A stretch of DNA of 64,000 nucleotides from NCBI GenBank assembly GCA_030625685.1, contig DAOUQJ010000003.1, positions 62,001-126,000 on the forward strand, given 5' to 3'. The position numbers were made by a program, and so were the translations under genes. This DNA is from Oscillospiraceae bacterium (GTDB lineage: Bacteria > Bacillota > Clostridia > Oscillospirales > Oscillospiraceae). The first letter of the stretch is position 1; the number at the start of each line of letters is the position of its first letter. The notes beneath the pieces were generated by a model. It was not told the DNA's origin, ran no database searches, and saw nothing but the letters and a program-made list of their open reading frames with translations. Shown here in pieces: positions 1 through 8,597 of the stretch.

Positions 1-66
1 CCTTTGCACTTGAAAATCAGTTTTATTTTCGTTAGTATAAAAAGAAAATGTAAAAGAGGGATCATT

Positions 67-780
67 TTGCGTAGCATCTTCTTCTGTTTTGTTACATGTT
101 TAATTGGATTTGCCATTGGGTTAATGGTAAATATTTTTGTAATTGGAGACCAATTTATCACTTATTCGCATTTTCATACACCCAACCTATCTGAAACGAT
201 GTCTACAAATGTAGATAATCACACGATAAAAGATACTGGCACGGATGAAAATCAAATGGTTCATGATCCAATGGAAGATGAAGAAGCACTTATATATGAA
301 TCCTATGCAGTGCTTAATGCTCTTCATGAAAAAGACTATAACCAACTCAAAACACTTGCACATCCAGATAAAGGAGTTACCTTCACACCATATTCAACTG
401 TTGATTTACAAAGTGACAGAGTGTTTAAAGCTGATGAGATTGCAGAGTTTGAGAGCAACCTCACACTATACATTTGGGGCATGAATCAAGAAAGCAACGA
501 ACCCATTCAAATGTCGATTCATGATTACATAGATCGATTTGTATATAATGTTAATTATCTTGAAGCTCCGTGCATTGGAATTAACCACGTGATTTCTTCA
601 GGGAATGCATTGGAAAATGTGTCAACTGCTTATAAAGGATTGGAATTTGTTGAGTTTTATTTTCCAGGTAGTGATCCTGAAGAAAATGGATCAGATTGGT
701 CAGCACTCAAATTAATATTTGAACAATACAATAATAAATATACCTTAGTCGGGTTCATTCATAGTGAATGGACAGTTTAA
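67..780 (+). CDS. membrane-anchored exported protein of unknown function
   Basis: The open frame reaches upstream to the window edge, but I chose the TTG at 67 because AGAGGG lies just before it; this gives 237 residues. The first 30 residues are one hydrophobic segment (signal anchor), followed by a polar, acidic extracytoplasmic region. The C-terminal third (AYKGLEFVEFYFPG, ending LVGFIHSEWTV) resembles a conserved module I recall from uncharacterised clostridial exported proteins and lipoproteins, which gives no function. It converges on ruvX and the two stop codons overlap. No catalytic motif was recognised. Confidence 0.75.
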   Translation: MRSIFFCFVTCLIGFAIGLMVNIFVIGDQFITYSHFHTPNLSETMSTNVDNHTIKDTGTDENQMVHDPMEDEEALIYESYAVLNALHEKDYNQLKTLAHPDKGVTFTPYSTVDLQSDRVFKADEIAEFESNLTLYIWGMNQESNEPIQMSIHDYIDRFVYNVNYLEAPCIGINHVISSGNALENVSTAYKGLEFVEFYFPGSDPEENGSDWSALKLIFEQYNNKYTLVGFIHSEWTV

Positions 781-1196
781 TTGCCTTGACGCTGTTTTGT
801 CATATAACCTTCTAATATTAGCGTGGCAGCAACTGCGTCTACTTTTTCTTTTCGTTTTTTACCGCGATTTCCTGTTTCTCCAAGTATGCGGTGCGCATCA
901 ACCGTGGTTCTTCGTTCGTCCCACAGTGTAACTGGTAAATTTGTTTCGGTTTGCAGAACTTCTGCAAAAGCTGCACTTTTTTCTGCTCTAGGTCCGATTG
1001 TGCCATTCATATTTTTGGGATAACCTAAAACGATATCGGAGATTTCATATTCTTTTATGATAGTTTTTAGTTCACGAAGTAAAACGGATTCCTTTTTACT
1101 TTGAATGACTTTCGTATCTCCAGCCAATATTCCCATTCTATCTGAAATAGCGATACCAGTGCGTGCATCACCATAATCAATTGCCATAATTCTCAT
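777..1196 (-). CDS. ruvX: putative pre-16S rRNA nuclease RuvX/YqgF
   Basis: The 139-residue product has the RNase-H-fold signature MAIDYGDARTGIAISD at the N terminus, VLGYPKNMNG in the middle and LWDERRTTVDAHR towards the end, all typical of the YqgF/RuvX family. The length is normal. Members trim the 5' end of pre-16S rRNA and were earlier annotated as Holliday junction resolvases. The ATG at 1196 follows a strong AGGAGG. The gene stands alone, divergent from the ribosomal protein operon. Confidence 0.92.
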   Translation of the reverse strand: MRIMAIDYGDARTGIAISDRMGILAGDTKVIQSKKESVLLRELKTIIKEYEISDIVLGYPKNMNGTIGPRAEKSAAFAEVLQTETNLPVTLWDERRTTVDAHRILGETGNRGKKRKEKVDAVAATLILEGYMTKQRQGN

Positions 1197-1284
1197 AATT
1201 ATCGCCTCCTAGCAATCACTATAAATGGTTGTTTATCTTTTTGTCAAATAGATTCTATAATTCTATTATAATACAAAATTGTTG

Positions 1285-1313
1285 TTGACAAGATATCTTT
1301 TTATTAGTATAAT
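1285..1313 (+). promoter_or_regulatory. consensus sigma-A promoter for the rpmG-secE-nusG-rplKA operon
   Basis: TTGACA (1285-1290) and TATAAT (1308-1313) are separated by exactly 17 bases, a perfect vegetative promoter. It points at rpmG, about 250 bases downstream, so the operon should have a long untranslated leader. Confidence 0.85.
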
Positions 1314-1319
1314 TTCATT

Positions 1320-1566
1320 ACCTATGAAAAGGGCTTTTTTTACGTGCGTTTTACGGTGAACAGTGCGTAAACCCTTGACCTGAGATTCATGATATGGACA
1401 TAGGGAGGCGAGATGCCGAGGATACCGTTTATTTTGTCAATGATATAATTGTATTTTTGACATGGAACGCTAGATTCGGGGTCTCTTGTGAATGAGATTG
1501 AAGCAGCCGAATTTTGGCGTTTTTTTTATTCACGAAAGCCGGATATCGTTTAAGGAGGTGCCTAAA
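1320..1566 (+). promoter_or_regulatory. long 5' leader of rpmG with possible attenuator
   Basis: About 245 bases separate the promoter from rpmG. The leader contains the short hairpin TTTACG/CGTAAA, the inverted repeat TGTCAA/TTGACA, and near its end a small GCC-rich hairpin (1506-1518) followed within two bases by a run of eight T, which looks like a weak terminator. I do not recognise a named RNA family. Attenuation control is inference. Confidence 0.4.
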
Positions 1567-1731
1567 ATGGCAAAAGTCGGTGCAAGGATTGCTGTTACCC
1601 TAAGATGCTCTGAATGTAAACAACGTAATTATAACACCAAGAAGAACAAAAAAAATACGCCTGATCGTTTAGAGCTTAAAAAGTATTGTCCTTTCTGTAG
1701 AACCCACACCGTTCACAATGAAACTAAGTAA
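1567..1731 (+). CDS. rpmG: 50S ribosomal protein L33
   Basis: A 54-residue L33 with both zinc-ribbon pairs (CSEC and CPFC), so the C+ zinc-binding form. I chose the ATG at 1567, directly after the ribosome site AAGGAGGTG, rather than the longer frame upstream. It is the first gene of a run with secE, nusG, rplK and rplA, an order usual in Firmicutes. Confidence 0.95.
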   Translation: MAKVGARIAVTLRCSECKQRNYNTKKNKKNTPDRLELKKYCPFCRTHTVHNETK

Positions 1732-1772
1732 TGCTATGATGCGTTACAATTAGAAAGAAAGGTGTTACGAAA

Positions 1773-2081
1773 GTGTCTGATAAACAAAACACTGAATTGG
1801 GAAAAAAATCCACTACTCCAGCTCAAAAAAACACCAAAACAGACGTAGCAAAGAAAGCAAAGACTGCTGCAAATAAATCAAAATCTGGCGGTCGCATTTC
1901 ACGCTATATTCGTGAAATGAAATCAGAATTGAAAAAAGTGGTATGGCCAACCAAAAAACAAACCATCAACAATACAGGTGTTGTTATTGCATGTGTCATC
2001 GTTGTCGGCATTATTATTTGGTTGTTTGATACCGTTGCAAGTCAATTCATTGCTGCTTTACTCAGTCTGTTTGGTAAGTAA
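1773..2081 (+). CDS. secE: preprotein translocase subunit SecE
   Basis: The 102-residue protein has a Lys/Ala-rich hydrophilic N-terminal extension of about 45 residues, then the conserved amphipathic helix (EMKSELKKVVWPTKKQ) and one transmembrane segment (VVIACVIVVGIIIWLF). This is the minimal SecE core of the SecYEG channel. The start is GTG at 1773 behind GAAAGGTG. It lies between rpmG and nusG as is usual. Confidence 0.95.
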   Translation: MSDKQNTELGKKSTTPAQKNTKTDVAKKAKTAANKSKSGGRISRYIREMKSELKKVVWPTKKQTINNTGVVIACVIVVGIIIWLFDTVASQFIAALLSLFGK

Positions 2082-2092
2082 GGTGATTATTT

Positions 2093-2614
2093 ATGGCTGA
2101 TATTGCAAAGTGGTACGTAGTGCATATTTACTCAGGTTATGAGAATACCGTTAAAGCTACGATTGAAAAGGCTGTTGAAAACCGCAATATGGGCGATTTA
2201 ATTCAATCAGTCAGCATACCTATGGAAACAGTGACTGAAATCACTGATTCTGGCTCTAAAACCGTGGAACGTAAAGTGTTCCCAGGTTATGTACTTGTAA
2301 AAATGGTACTTACTGATGAAACATGGCACTTAGTTCGCAATGTTCGTGGTGTCACTGGTTTTGTTGGTTCAGGAAACAAGCCTATTCCTCTCACTGAAAG
2401 TGAAATCATTTCACTCGGTGTGGAAAAACACGAAGTTACAGTCGGTTATGAAGTTGGCGACAATGTGAAAATCATTGATGGTGCTTTGGAATCATTTCTT
2501 GGTACAATTGATGAGATTGATCTTGAACGCAATAAAGTTCGTGTTGTTGTTTCCATGTTCGGCCGCGAAACACCGGTTGAACTCGATATGGAACAAATTG
2601 AGTCTATATCATAA
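2093..2614 (+). CDS. nusG: transcription termination/antitermination factor NusG
   Basis: The 173-residue product has the NGN domain (KWYVVHIYSGYENTVK, FPGYVLVKM, VRGVTGFVG) and the C-terminal KOW domain (GDNVKIIDGALESFLGTI). NusG binds RNA polymerase, modulates pausing and couples to Rho or ribosomes. It starts 11 bases after the secE stop codon and is co-transcribed with it. Confidence 0.97.
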   Translation: MADIAKWYVVHIYSGYENTVKATIEKAVENRNMGDLIQSVSIPMETVTEITDSGSKTVERKVFPGYVLVKMVLTDETWHLVRNVRGVTGFVGSGNKPIPLTESEIISLGVEKHEVTVGYEVGDNVKIIDGALESFLGTIDEIDLERNKVRVVVSMFGRETPVELDMEQIESIS

Positions 2615-2642
2615 TTTGCTAAGTGTGAACTATACACTTGGC

Positions 2643-2673
2643 GTGGGAGGAACCAACGGTTCCGTCCAACCAC
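2643..2673 (+). promoter_or_regulatory. hairpin upstream of rplK, candidate L1 autoregulatory site
   Basis: GTGG (2643-2646) and GGAACC (2649-2654) pair with GGTTCC (2658-2663) and CCAC (2670-2673), giving a two-part stem with an asymmetric internal loop just before the rplK ribosome site. L1 is known to repress the L11 operon by binding its mRNA leader. Assigning this hairpin that role rests on position and shape only. Confidence 0.45.
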
Positions 2674-2696
2674 ATTAGAAAACGGAGGTGCTCTCA

Positions 2697-3122
2697 GTGG
2701 CACAGAAAATTACTGGTTATGTAAAACTTCAAATTCCTGCTGGTAAAGCGACACCAGCACCACCAGTTGGTCCTGCTCTAGGTCAACATGGTATTAATAT
2801 CGCTGGATTTACAAAAGAATTCAACGAGCGTACAAAAAATGATGTTGGTTTGATTATTCCTGTAGTTATTACAGTATATGCAGACCGTTCCTTCTCTTTT
2901 GTTACCAAAACACCACCTGCTGCTGTTTTGATTAAAAAAGCATGTAACATTGAATCAGGTTCTGGTGTACCAAACAAAACAAAAGTTGCTACTATTAGCA
3001 AAGAAGATGTTCGCAAAATCGCAGAAACAAAAATGCCTGATTTGAACGCCGCTAACATTGAATCTGCAATGAGTATGATCGCTGGTACTGCCCGTTCAAT
3101 GGGTATTGTCGTAGGCGAGTAA
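2697..3122 (+). CDS. rplK: 50S ribosomal protein L11
   Basis: With the GTG at 2697, eight bases after GGAGG, the product is 141 residues, the normal L11 length; the GTG at 2688 overlaps the ribosome site and is rejected. Conserved stretches include [23 protein letters not shown] and the C-terminal RNA-binding domain TVATISK-like region ending [11 protein letters not shown]11 organises the GTPase-associated centre of 23S rRNA. Confidence 0.97.
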   Translation: MAQKITGYVKLQIPAGKATPAPPVGPALGQHGINIAGFTKEFNERTKNDVGLIIPVVITVYADRSFSFVTKTPPAAVLIKKACNIESGSGVPNKTKVATISKEDVRKIAETKMPDLNAANIESAMSMIAGTARSMGIVVGE

Positions 3123-3141
3123 GCGAGGAGGAAAAGACATT

Positions 3142-3834
3142 ATGTTTAGAGGTAAAAAATATCAAGACAGCGTAAAGAAATTTGACGTTGCATCTTTATA
3201 CGATCCTAACGAAGCAATGGGATTAGTTGTTGACACTGCAACAGCAAAATTTGACGAAACTGTTGAATTGCACGTGAAATTGGGTGTTGACTCCCGTCAT
3301 GCTGATCAACAAGTTCGTGGCGCAGTTGTACTACCACACGGCACTGGTAAAGTAGCTCGAGTTCTTGTATTTGCTAAAGGCGATAAAGCAGATGCAGCTA
3401 GAGAAGCAGGCGCTGACTATGTTGGCGATATGGATCTTGTTGAAAGAATTCAAAAAGAAAACTGGTTTGACTTTGACGTAGTTATTGCTACACCTGATAT
3501 GATGAGCGTTGTTGGTCGTTTGGGTAAAGTATTGGGTCCAAAAGGTCTCATGCCATCTCCAAAAGCTGGCACAGTTTCTCCTGACGTAGCAAAAGCTGTT
3601 GCAGAAGTTAAAGCTGGTAAAGTGGAATATCGTTTGGATAAAACAAATATCATCCACTGCCCTATTGGCAAAGTTTCATTTGGTTCAGAAAAATTAGCTG
3701 AAAACTTCGACGCAATTATGAGTGCAGTTGTAAAAGCAAAACCATCTGCTGCAAAAGGTCAATATATTAAAAGCTGTGTTGTAGCTTCTACTATGGGACC
3801 AGGCGTTAAAATCAACGGCAGCAAACTTATGTAA
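3142..3834 (+). CDS. rplA: 50S ribosomal protein L1
   Basis: The 230-residue product has the L1 signatures [17 protein letters not shown], the central domain with [10 protein letters not shown] and [19 protein letters not shown]1 forms the L1 stalk and is the usual translational repressor of the rplKA pair. The start follows GAGGAGG. A new promoter begins just after its stop codon. Confidence 0.97.
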   Translation: MFRGKKYQDSVKKFDVASLYDPNEAMGLVVDTATAKFDETVELHVKLGVDSRHADQQVRGAVVLPHGTGKVARVLVFAKGDKADAAREAGADYVGDMDLVERIQKENWFDFDVVIATPDMMSVVGRLGKVLGPKGLMPSPKAGTVSPDVAKAVAEVKAGKVEYRLDKTNIIHCPIGKVSFGSEKLAENFDAIMSAVVKAKPSAAKGQYIKSCVVASTMGPGVKINGSKLM

Positions 3835-3848
3835 TCGAAATAAGTATA

Positions 3849-3877
3849 TTGACAAAATATACTTATCTTGATATAAT
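3849..3877 (+). promoter_or_regulatory. consensus sigma-A promoter for rplJL
   Basis: TTGACA (3849-3854) and TATAAT (3872-3877) with a 17-base spacer lie immediately downstream of rplA and upstream of the L10 leader, so rplJ-rplL has its own strong start. Confidence 0.85.
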
Positions 3878-3884
3878 ATCATCG

Positions 3885-3998
3885 CGTTCCAAAGACAGCA
3901 GGTTGTTTTACTGTAAATCCTGCCGAGGATGCAATCTGTGAATATACCTTTTATTGATTGCTCATGTCCTCGTATGCTTTATACGAGGACATTTTTCT
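3885..3998 (+). ncRNA. L10 leader (ribosomal protein autoregulatory RNA) with terminator
   Basis: Between promoter and rplJ lies the arrangement of the Firmicutes L10 leader: TTCCAAAGACAGCAGG, the pairing CCTGCCGAGG, then a perfect 12-bp stem (3964-3975 with 3981-3992, five-base loop) followed by TTTTT. In this family the L10(L12)4 complex binds the leader and favours the terminator, reducing rplJL expression. The identification is from recalled motif and gene context; a covariance search would settle it. Confidence 0.8.
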
Positions 3999-4033
3999 TT
4001 GGTTCACTTTTTTATCGGAGGTGAAACGAAAAT

Positions 4034-4570
4034 ATGCCAAATGCAAAAGTCCTTAGCGAAAAACAAGCAATAGTTGCTGACTTAACTGAAAAATTGAAAA
4101 ACGCTAGTGCTGGTGTTATTGTTGACTACAAAGGAATTACAGTTGCTGAAGATACTGCGCTTCGTGTAGAAATGCGCAAAAACGGTGTTGAATACTTTGT
4201 TATCAAAAATACATTGGCTCGCTTTGCAATGAAAAATGCCGATTTAGAAGGCATTACACCAGTTTTGGAAGGTACTACTTCTATTGCTATTTGTGAAGGT
4301 GATCCTGTTGCTGCTGCTAAAGTCGTTGTAGACTTTGCTAAGAAAATTGAAGGAGATAAATTCTTCATCAAAGCAGGATTTGTTGATGGAAAAGTCATTG
4401 ATGTCGCAGAAGTCAATGCGTTGGCTGAGCTACCAAGCAAAGAAGTATTGGTTGCTACTGTACTTGGTACAATGATGGCTCCAGTCAGAGGATTGGCAAC
4501 TGTACTAGATGCCAACATTTCTGGTCTTGCAAGAGTGGTACAAGCAATTGCAGACCAAAAAGCAAGCTAA
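4034..4570 (+). CDS. rplJ: 50S ribosomal protein L10
   Basis: The 178-residue product begins with the family pattern KQAIVADLTEKLKNASAGVIVDYKGITVAE and has a C-terminal helix (LARVVQAIADQ) that carries L7/L12 dimers. It is preceded by the L10 leader and by CGGAGGTG. It forms the base of the ribosomal stalk. Confidence 0.96.
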   Translation: MPNAKVLSEKQAIVADLTEKLKNASAGVIVDYKGITVAEDTALRVEMRKNGVEYFVIKNTLARFAMKNADLEGITPVLEGTTSIAICEGDPVAAAKVVVDFAKKIEGDKFFIKAGFVDGKVIDVAEVNALAELPSKEVLVATVLGTMMAPVRGLATVLDANISGLARVVQAIADQKAS

Positions 4571-4630
4571 TCTTGCTTACAACCTATAATATAATAAAAC
4601 AATATACAATATTTTTTGGAGGAAATTATC

Positions 4631-5011
4631 ATGGCTAACGAAAAAGTTACAGCTCTAATTGAAGAAATTAAAACACTTACAGTTCTTGACCTATCTGAAC
4701 TTGTACATGCTCTAGAAGACGAATTTGGCGTATCCGCTGCTGCTCCAATGGCAGTTGCTGCTGCTCCTGCTGCTGACGCTGGCGAAGCTGCTGCAGAAAA
4801 AACAGAGTTCGACGTAGTACTTGCTGACTTCGGTGCTGAAAAAGTTAAAGTTATCAAAGTAGTTCGTGAAGTTACTGGTCTTGGCCTAGGCGATGCAAAA
4901 GCATTGGTTGAAAGTGCTCCAGCTCCAATTAAAGAAGCAATTGCTAAAGACGCTGCTGAAGAACTAAAAGCTAAACTTGAAGAAGTTGGCGCTAAAGTTG
5001 AATTGAAATAA
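4631..5011 (+). CDS. rplL: 50S ribosomal protein L7/L12
   Basis: The ATG at 4631, after TTGGAGG, gives 126 residues: an N-terminal dimerisation domain ([20 protein letters not shown]), an Ala-rich hinge and the C-terminal factor-binding domain ([25 protein letters not shown]). L7/L12 recruits translation GTPases. A strong terminator follows, and rpoB, its usual neighbour, is not there. Confidence 0.97.
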   Translation: MANEKVTALIEEIKTLTVLDLSELVHALEDEFGVSAAAPMAVAAAPAADAGEAAAEKTEFDVVLADFGAEKVKVIKVVREVTGLGLGDAKALVESAPAPIKEAIAKDAAEELKAKLEEVGAKVELK

Positions 5012-5032
5012 TTTAATTCTTGCTTTTAAGTG

Positions 5033-5072
5033 AAATCACCCTACTCATTTTATTGAGTAGGGTGATTTTTTC
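5033..5072 (+). terminator. terminator after rplL
   Basis: A perfect 15-bp stem (5033-5047 with 5054-5068) has a six-base loop and is followed by TTTTTT. It closes the rplJL transcript. Confidence 0.9.
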
Positions 5073-5182
5073 TTATTTGATTTATCTAAAGTACAAAAGT
5101 TTATCAATCTTCTCAAACATTGCATAAGCCTTTATATAATTACTTATACTAATCATATATTAGATGATAAGAAGGTGTTTGC

Positions 5183-5368
5183 TTGAGTTTAATTCCTTGT
5201 TCAGATCCTTGTATATATCAAAAAGATGGCTACTGTCAACTCTCTCGTGCAGTGTCTGCTGGTATTCCCTTTCAACATGCAAATTGTGTGTATTATTTAC
5301 CAAAACATCGGCATTTACAGAATGCTAGCCAAAGCTTCACGAATATTACTCACCTTAATGACATGTAA
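5183..5368 (+). CDS. small cysteine-rich protein of unknown function
   Basis: A 61-residue product starting at TTG 5183 behind GAAGGTG. It contains five cysteines in its first 36 residues (PCSDPCIYQKDGYC, then C at NCVYYLP), suggesting a metal or iron-sulfur site. I recall similar short Cys-rich proteins in Clostridia, sometimes labelled as dehydratase-related without experimental support. Its end overlaps the 3' end of radA on the other strand by about 50 bases. Confidence 0.55.
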   Translation: MSLIPCSDPCIYQKDGYCQLSRAVSAGIPFQHANCVYYLPKHRHLQNASQSFTNITHLNDM

Positions 5369-6697
5369 TCCTTCTGGGATATGTATATTTCTATTTTGAT
5401 CAGTGGAAATCATGCATTTTTGAAAGCCCAAGCGTTTCACTTCTGCTAGACGTTCATTCAAGTGATTAACGCCACGCACTTCCCCAGTCAGTCCCACTTC
5501 ACCGATTGCAACCATATCTTCTGGAATTGCTTTATCTCGAAAGCTTGAAGCCATCGAAAGAATCAGCGCTAGGTCAATAGCAGGTTCATTGAGGGTCAGT
5601 CCGCCAACTACATTGAGATAGACATCACATGCTGAAATATGCAGTCCACCCCTTTTTTCCAAAACAGCTTGTAGCAGCAGTGCTCTATTATAATCCAACC
5701 CATCACTTGTTCTTCTGTTGTGCCCATAGTTGGTTGAAGCGAGCAGTGCCTGTATTTCAGCTAGGACAGGGCGAACACCTTCCATAACACAAGTAACGCA
5801 TGCTCCAGGCGCATTTTTTAATCGTCCAGATAGTAAGAGCTCAGATGGATTCGGAATTTCAATCAATCCTTCATGACTCATTTCAAACATACCAATTTCA
5901 TTTGTAGCACCATAGCGGTTTTTCACTGTTCTCAAAATACGATATGTCGTTCTCTGTTCGCCTTCAAAATAAAGAACACAGTCAACCATATGCTCTAAAA
6001 TCTTTGGTCCTGCTAGTGAACCTTCTTTATTGACGTGACCAATGATAAAAATAGTAATCCCCTGTTCTTTGGCCAGGCGCATTAAAAACATAGTACACTC
6101 TTTAATCTGTGAAACACTTCCTGGAGACGACGAGCTTTCATTGTGATAGAGTGTTTGAATAGAGTCGACGATTAGTACATTAGGTTTGACACGATGTACT
6201 GATTCTAATATAGTTTCAAGATTATTCTCCGCATATAAGTATAGACGGTCTGAATCTGTAGCAATTCTGTCTGTGCGTAATTTTAATTGTCGTTCCGATT
6301 CTTCTCCTGATACATAAAGTACTGATGCATTTTTGGAAAGATTCTGACTAATTTGAAGCATTAAGGTAGACTTTCCTATCCCAGGTTCTCCCCCAACTAA
6401 GATAAGCGAACCTAGTACAGCACCACCACCTAATACACGATCAAGTTCACCAATATTTGTTTGGAATCGAGTTTCACTCTCGGTATCAATTTCATATACT
6501 TTTTTTGGTCTTCTCTCACTATTGTTAAAATCTGATGACGTGAAAGATGACATTTGTGGAACTGCTTTTTGCTTTTTTGTGTTCATTTTTGGTTGCTCAA
6601 CCAAAGTGTTCCATGCCCCACAAGCATTGCATTTGCCTTGCCACTTTGGAGTTTCATTTCCGCAATCTGTACAGAAAAACACAGTTTTTGTTTTCAT
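5315..6697 (-). CDS. radA: DNA repair protein RadA
   Basis: The 460-residue product has the N-terminal zinc finger (CTDCGNETPKWQGKCNACGAW), a RecA-like ATPase with Walker A GGEPGIGKST, the RadA-specific KNRYGATNEIG motif and a C-terminal Lon-like domain (DYNRALLLQAVLEKRGG and GEVGLTGEVR). RadA helps branch migration in recombination. ATG 6697 follows AGGAG. It is 15 bases downstream of cwlD and probably co-transcribed. Confidence 0.96.
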   Translation of the reverse strand: MKTKTVFFCTDCGNETPKWQGKCNACGAWNTLVEQPKMNTKKQKAVPQMSSFTSSDFNNSERRPKKVYEIDTESETRFQTNIGELDRVLGGGAVLGSLILVGGEPGIGKSTLMLQISQNLSKNASVLYVSGEESERQLKLRTDRIATDSDRLYLYAENNLETILESVHRVKPNVLIVDSIQTLYHNESSSSPGSVSQIKECTMFLMRLAKEQGITIFIIGHVNKEGSLAGPKILEHMVDCVLYFEGEQRTTYRILRTVKNRYGATNEIGMFEMSHEGLIEIPNPSELLLSGRLKNAPGACVTCVMEGVRPVLAEIQALLASTNYGHNRRTSDGLDYNRALLLQAVLEKRGGLHISACDVYLNVVGGLTLNEPAIDLALILSMASSFRDKAIPEDMVAIGEVGLTGEVRGVNHLNERLAEVKRLGFQKCMISTDQNRNIHIPEGLHVIKVSNIREALASIL

Positions 6698-6712
6698 TTG
6701 TTTATACTCCTA

Positions 6713-7429
6713 CTAAGTATTGGTTTGAGAGCAATATGCTGAAGCAATTGCAACAGCTAGTTGCTTTTGATAATCATCTTCTTGTAACCGTGCATTGTCT
6801 TTGTGGCTAGATAAAAAACCGCACTCGACAATGACGGCTTCACAGGAAATATGCTTCATCAGATATACACTATCAGGTACTTTCATGGGTTTACGTTCGT
6901 TTTCAGGATCAAAACATCTTTGCATGTTATCTTGAATCTGTTTAGATAATGACAAAGAATTGTCATCTCTATAAAATGTTTGTAATCCATTGCAAACTGC
7001 ACCAGGAAATGAGTTTTGATGTATGCTAATGAGTACAGGGTTTTCTTCATTTTCAACAAACGTTACCCGATTTTTCAAGTCGGATACTTTTTTTTGACGC
7101 AGAGTAGTAGCTGAGCTATCATGTAAAGAACGATCATCTACTCGTGTCATTTTAGTCGTTACACCACAAAAATGTAATAATTCATCTAGACGTAAGGAAA
7201 TGGATAAATTAATATCACTTTCTTTCATGCCAGACAAAGAAACAGCGCCACCATCTTCTCCACCATGACCTGCATCAATGATTACTGTCTGGTCGAGATT
7301 ATCAGATGTTGAATAAAATACAGGTAGTGGTGTAATTCGATTCGTTAATACAAAGACAGTCCAAAAAGAAAGAATAATTAATAGAAAGCAAAATATACGC
7401 ATTGTTCGTTTTTTTATAAATAATACCAT
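6713..7429 (-). CDS. cwlD: N-acetylmuramoyl-L-alanine amidase, CwlD-like
   Basis: A 238-residue Amidase_3 protein with an N-terminal signal anchor (IFCFLLIILSFWTVFVL). The zinc and catalytic residues are visible in VIIDAGHGGEDGG, KESDINL, LISIHQN and VIVECGFLSS. The size and single-domain form match CwlD, which starts muramic-delta-lactam formation in the spore cortex. Position between fba and radA gives no extra support, so a general autolysin is possible. Confidence 0.82.
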   Translation of the reverse strand: MVLFIKKRTMRIFCFLLIILSFWTVFVLTNRITPLPVFYSTSDNLDQTVIIDAGHGGEDGGAVSLSGMKESDINLSISLRLDELLHFCGVTTKMTRVDDRSLHDSSATTLRQKKVSDLKNRVTFVENEENPVLISIHQNSFPGAVCNGLQTFYRDDNSLSLSKQIQDNMQRCFDPENERKPMKVPDSVYLMKHISCEAVIVECGFLSSHKDNARLQEDDYQKQLAVAIASAYCSQTNT

Positions 7430-7488
7430 AGAAACACTCCTCTATTTGAGAAGTATATGAAATGAATTATATATATATGAATCATACG

Positions 7489-7520
7489 AAAGGCGATATA
7501 GCAATTGCTATATCGCCTTT
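7489..7520 (-). terminator. palindromic hairpin downstream of fba
   Basis: A perfect 32-base palindrome (AAAGGCGATATAGC and its complement) starts three bases beyond the fba stop codon. The T-run after it is short, so termination may be partial and cwlD-radA could be read through. Confidence 0.65.
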
Positions 7521-7523
7521 AAC

Positions 7524-8459
7524 TTAAGCTTTTCCGTTTGACCCCAAAACATTGATGATTTTCTTTTGAACTAAATCTTCAATATTCTCTCTTCCAGGTT
7601 TTAAATATTGTCTTGGATCAAAATGGCTTGGATTATTCATTAGGTGTTCTCTAACACCAGCTGTCATAGCAAGGCGCAAATCTGAGTCAATATTAATTTT
7701 GCAGACAGCCATAGATGCTGCTTTTCGCAACATATCTTCTGGGATACCAATGGCATCATCCAAATTTCCTCCATTCGCATTGATGGTCTCAACATATTGA
7801 GGGATAACAGAAGAGGCACCATGCAATACAATTGGGAATCCAGGCAAGCGACGCTCGACTTCTTCTAAAATATCAAAGCGCAACGCAGGTTTTTGCCCTG
7901 GTTTAAATTTATAAGCCCCATGACTTGTCCCAATAGCGATAGCTAAACTGTCAACGCCAGTTAGATTCACAAATTCTTCGACTTGTTCAGGATTTGTATA
8001 AGAGGAGTCTTCTTCAGATACATTGACGTCGTCTTCAATGCCTGCTAGACGTCCCAATTCAGCTTCTACTACAACACCATGTTTGTGCGCATATTCAACC
8101 ACTTGACGTGTCACTTCAATGTTTTTTTCGTAAGAATGATGAGAGCCATCAATCATAACAGAGGTAAAACCACCATCTATGCATGATTTACAAGTTTCAA
8201 AGTCTGCACCATGGTCAAGATGCAAACAAATTGGAAGCCCAGTGTCTTCTATAGCGGCTTCGACCAGCTTCATCAAATACATATGTTTTGCATATTTTCT
8301 GGCACCTGCGGACACTTGCAATATAAGAGGAGCTTGTGTGTTTTTGGCGGCTTGCGTAATACCTTGAATAATTTCCATATTGTTAACGTTAAAAGCACCA
8401 ATGGCATACCCGCCTTCATAAGCTTTTTTAAACATTTCAGTTGATGTAACTAATGGCAT
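7524..8459 (-). CDS. fba: class II fructose-1,6-bisphosphate aldolase
   Basis: The 311-residue product has the class II signatures YAIGAFNVNNMEIIQG, the zinc site region CLHLDHGADFETC and VMIDGSHHSYEKNI, and later AIAIGTSHGAYKF and IVLHGASSV. It cleaves fructose-1,6-bisphosphate to DHAP and glyceraldehyde-3-phosphate. The ATG at 8459 follows AAGGAG. It is divergent from a phosphofructokinase gene, so two adjacent glycolytic steps share one intergenic region. Confidence 0.96.
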   Translation of the reverse strand: MPLVTSTEMFKKAYEGGYAIGAFNVNNMEIIQGITQAAKNTQAPLILQVSAGARKYAKHMYLMKLVEAAIEDTGLPICLHLDHGADFETCKSCIDGGFTSVMIDGSHHSYEKNIEVTRQVVEYAHKHGVVVEAELGRLAGIEDDVNVSEEDSSYTNPEQVEEFVNLTGVDSLAIAIGTSHGAYKFKPGQKPALRFDILEEVERRLPGFPIVLHGASSVIPQYVETINANGGNLDDAIGIPEDMLRKAASMAVCKINIDSDLRLAMTAGVREHLMNNPSHFDPRQYLKPGRENIEDLVQKKIINVLGSNGKA

Positions 8460-8597
8460 ACTATCGTCTCCTTGATTGAATAAATTTGCACAACTATAAT
8501 ATTATATTACCAGTAGTGATTGCCAATTGCAAGGGTGCATGGTATTATTTAAGTACTTAATTATCTATAGTTTTACAACTTTTTTGGGAGGATACAT

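Noticed and set aside
1492-1566. Longer start for rpmG
   Set aside because: It would place a terminator-like T-run and the AAGGAGG ribosome site within coding sequence; L33 begins at MAKVG.
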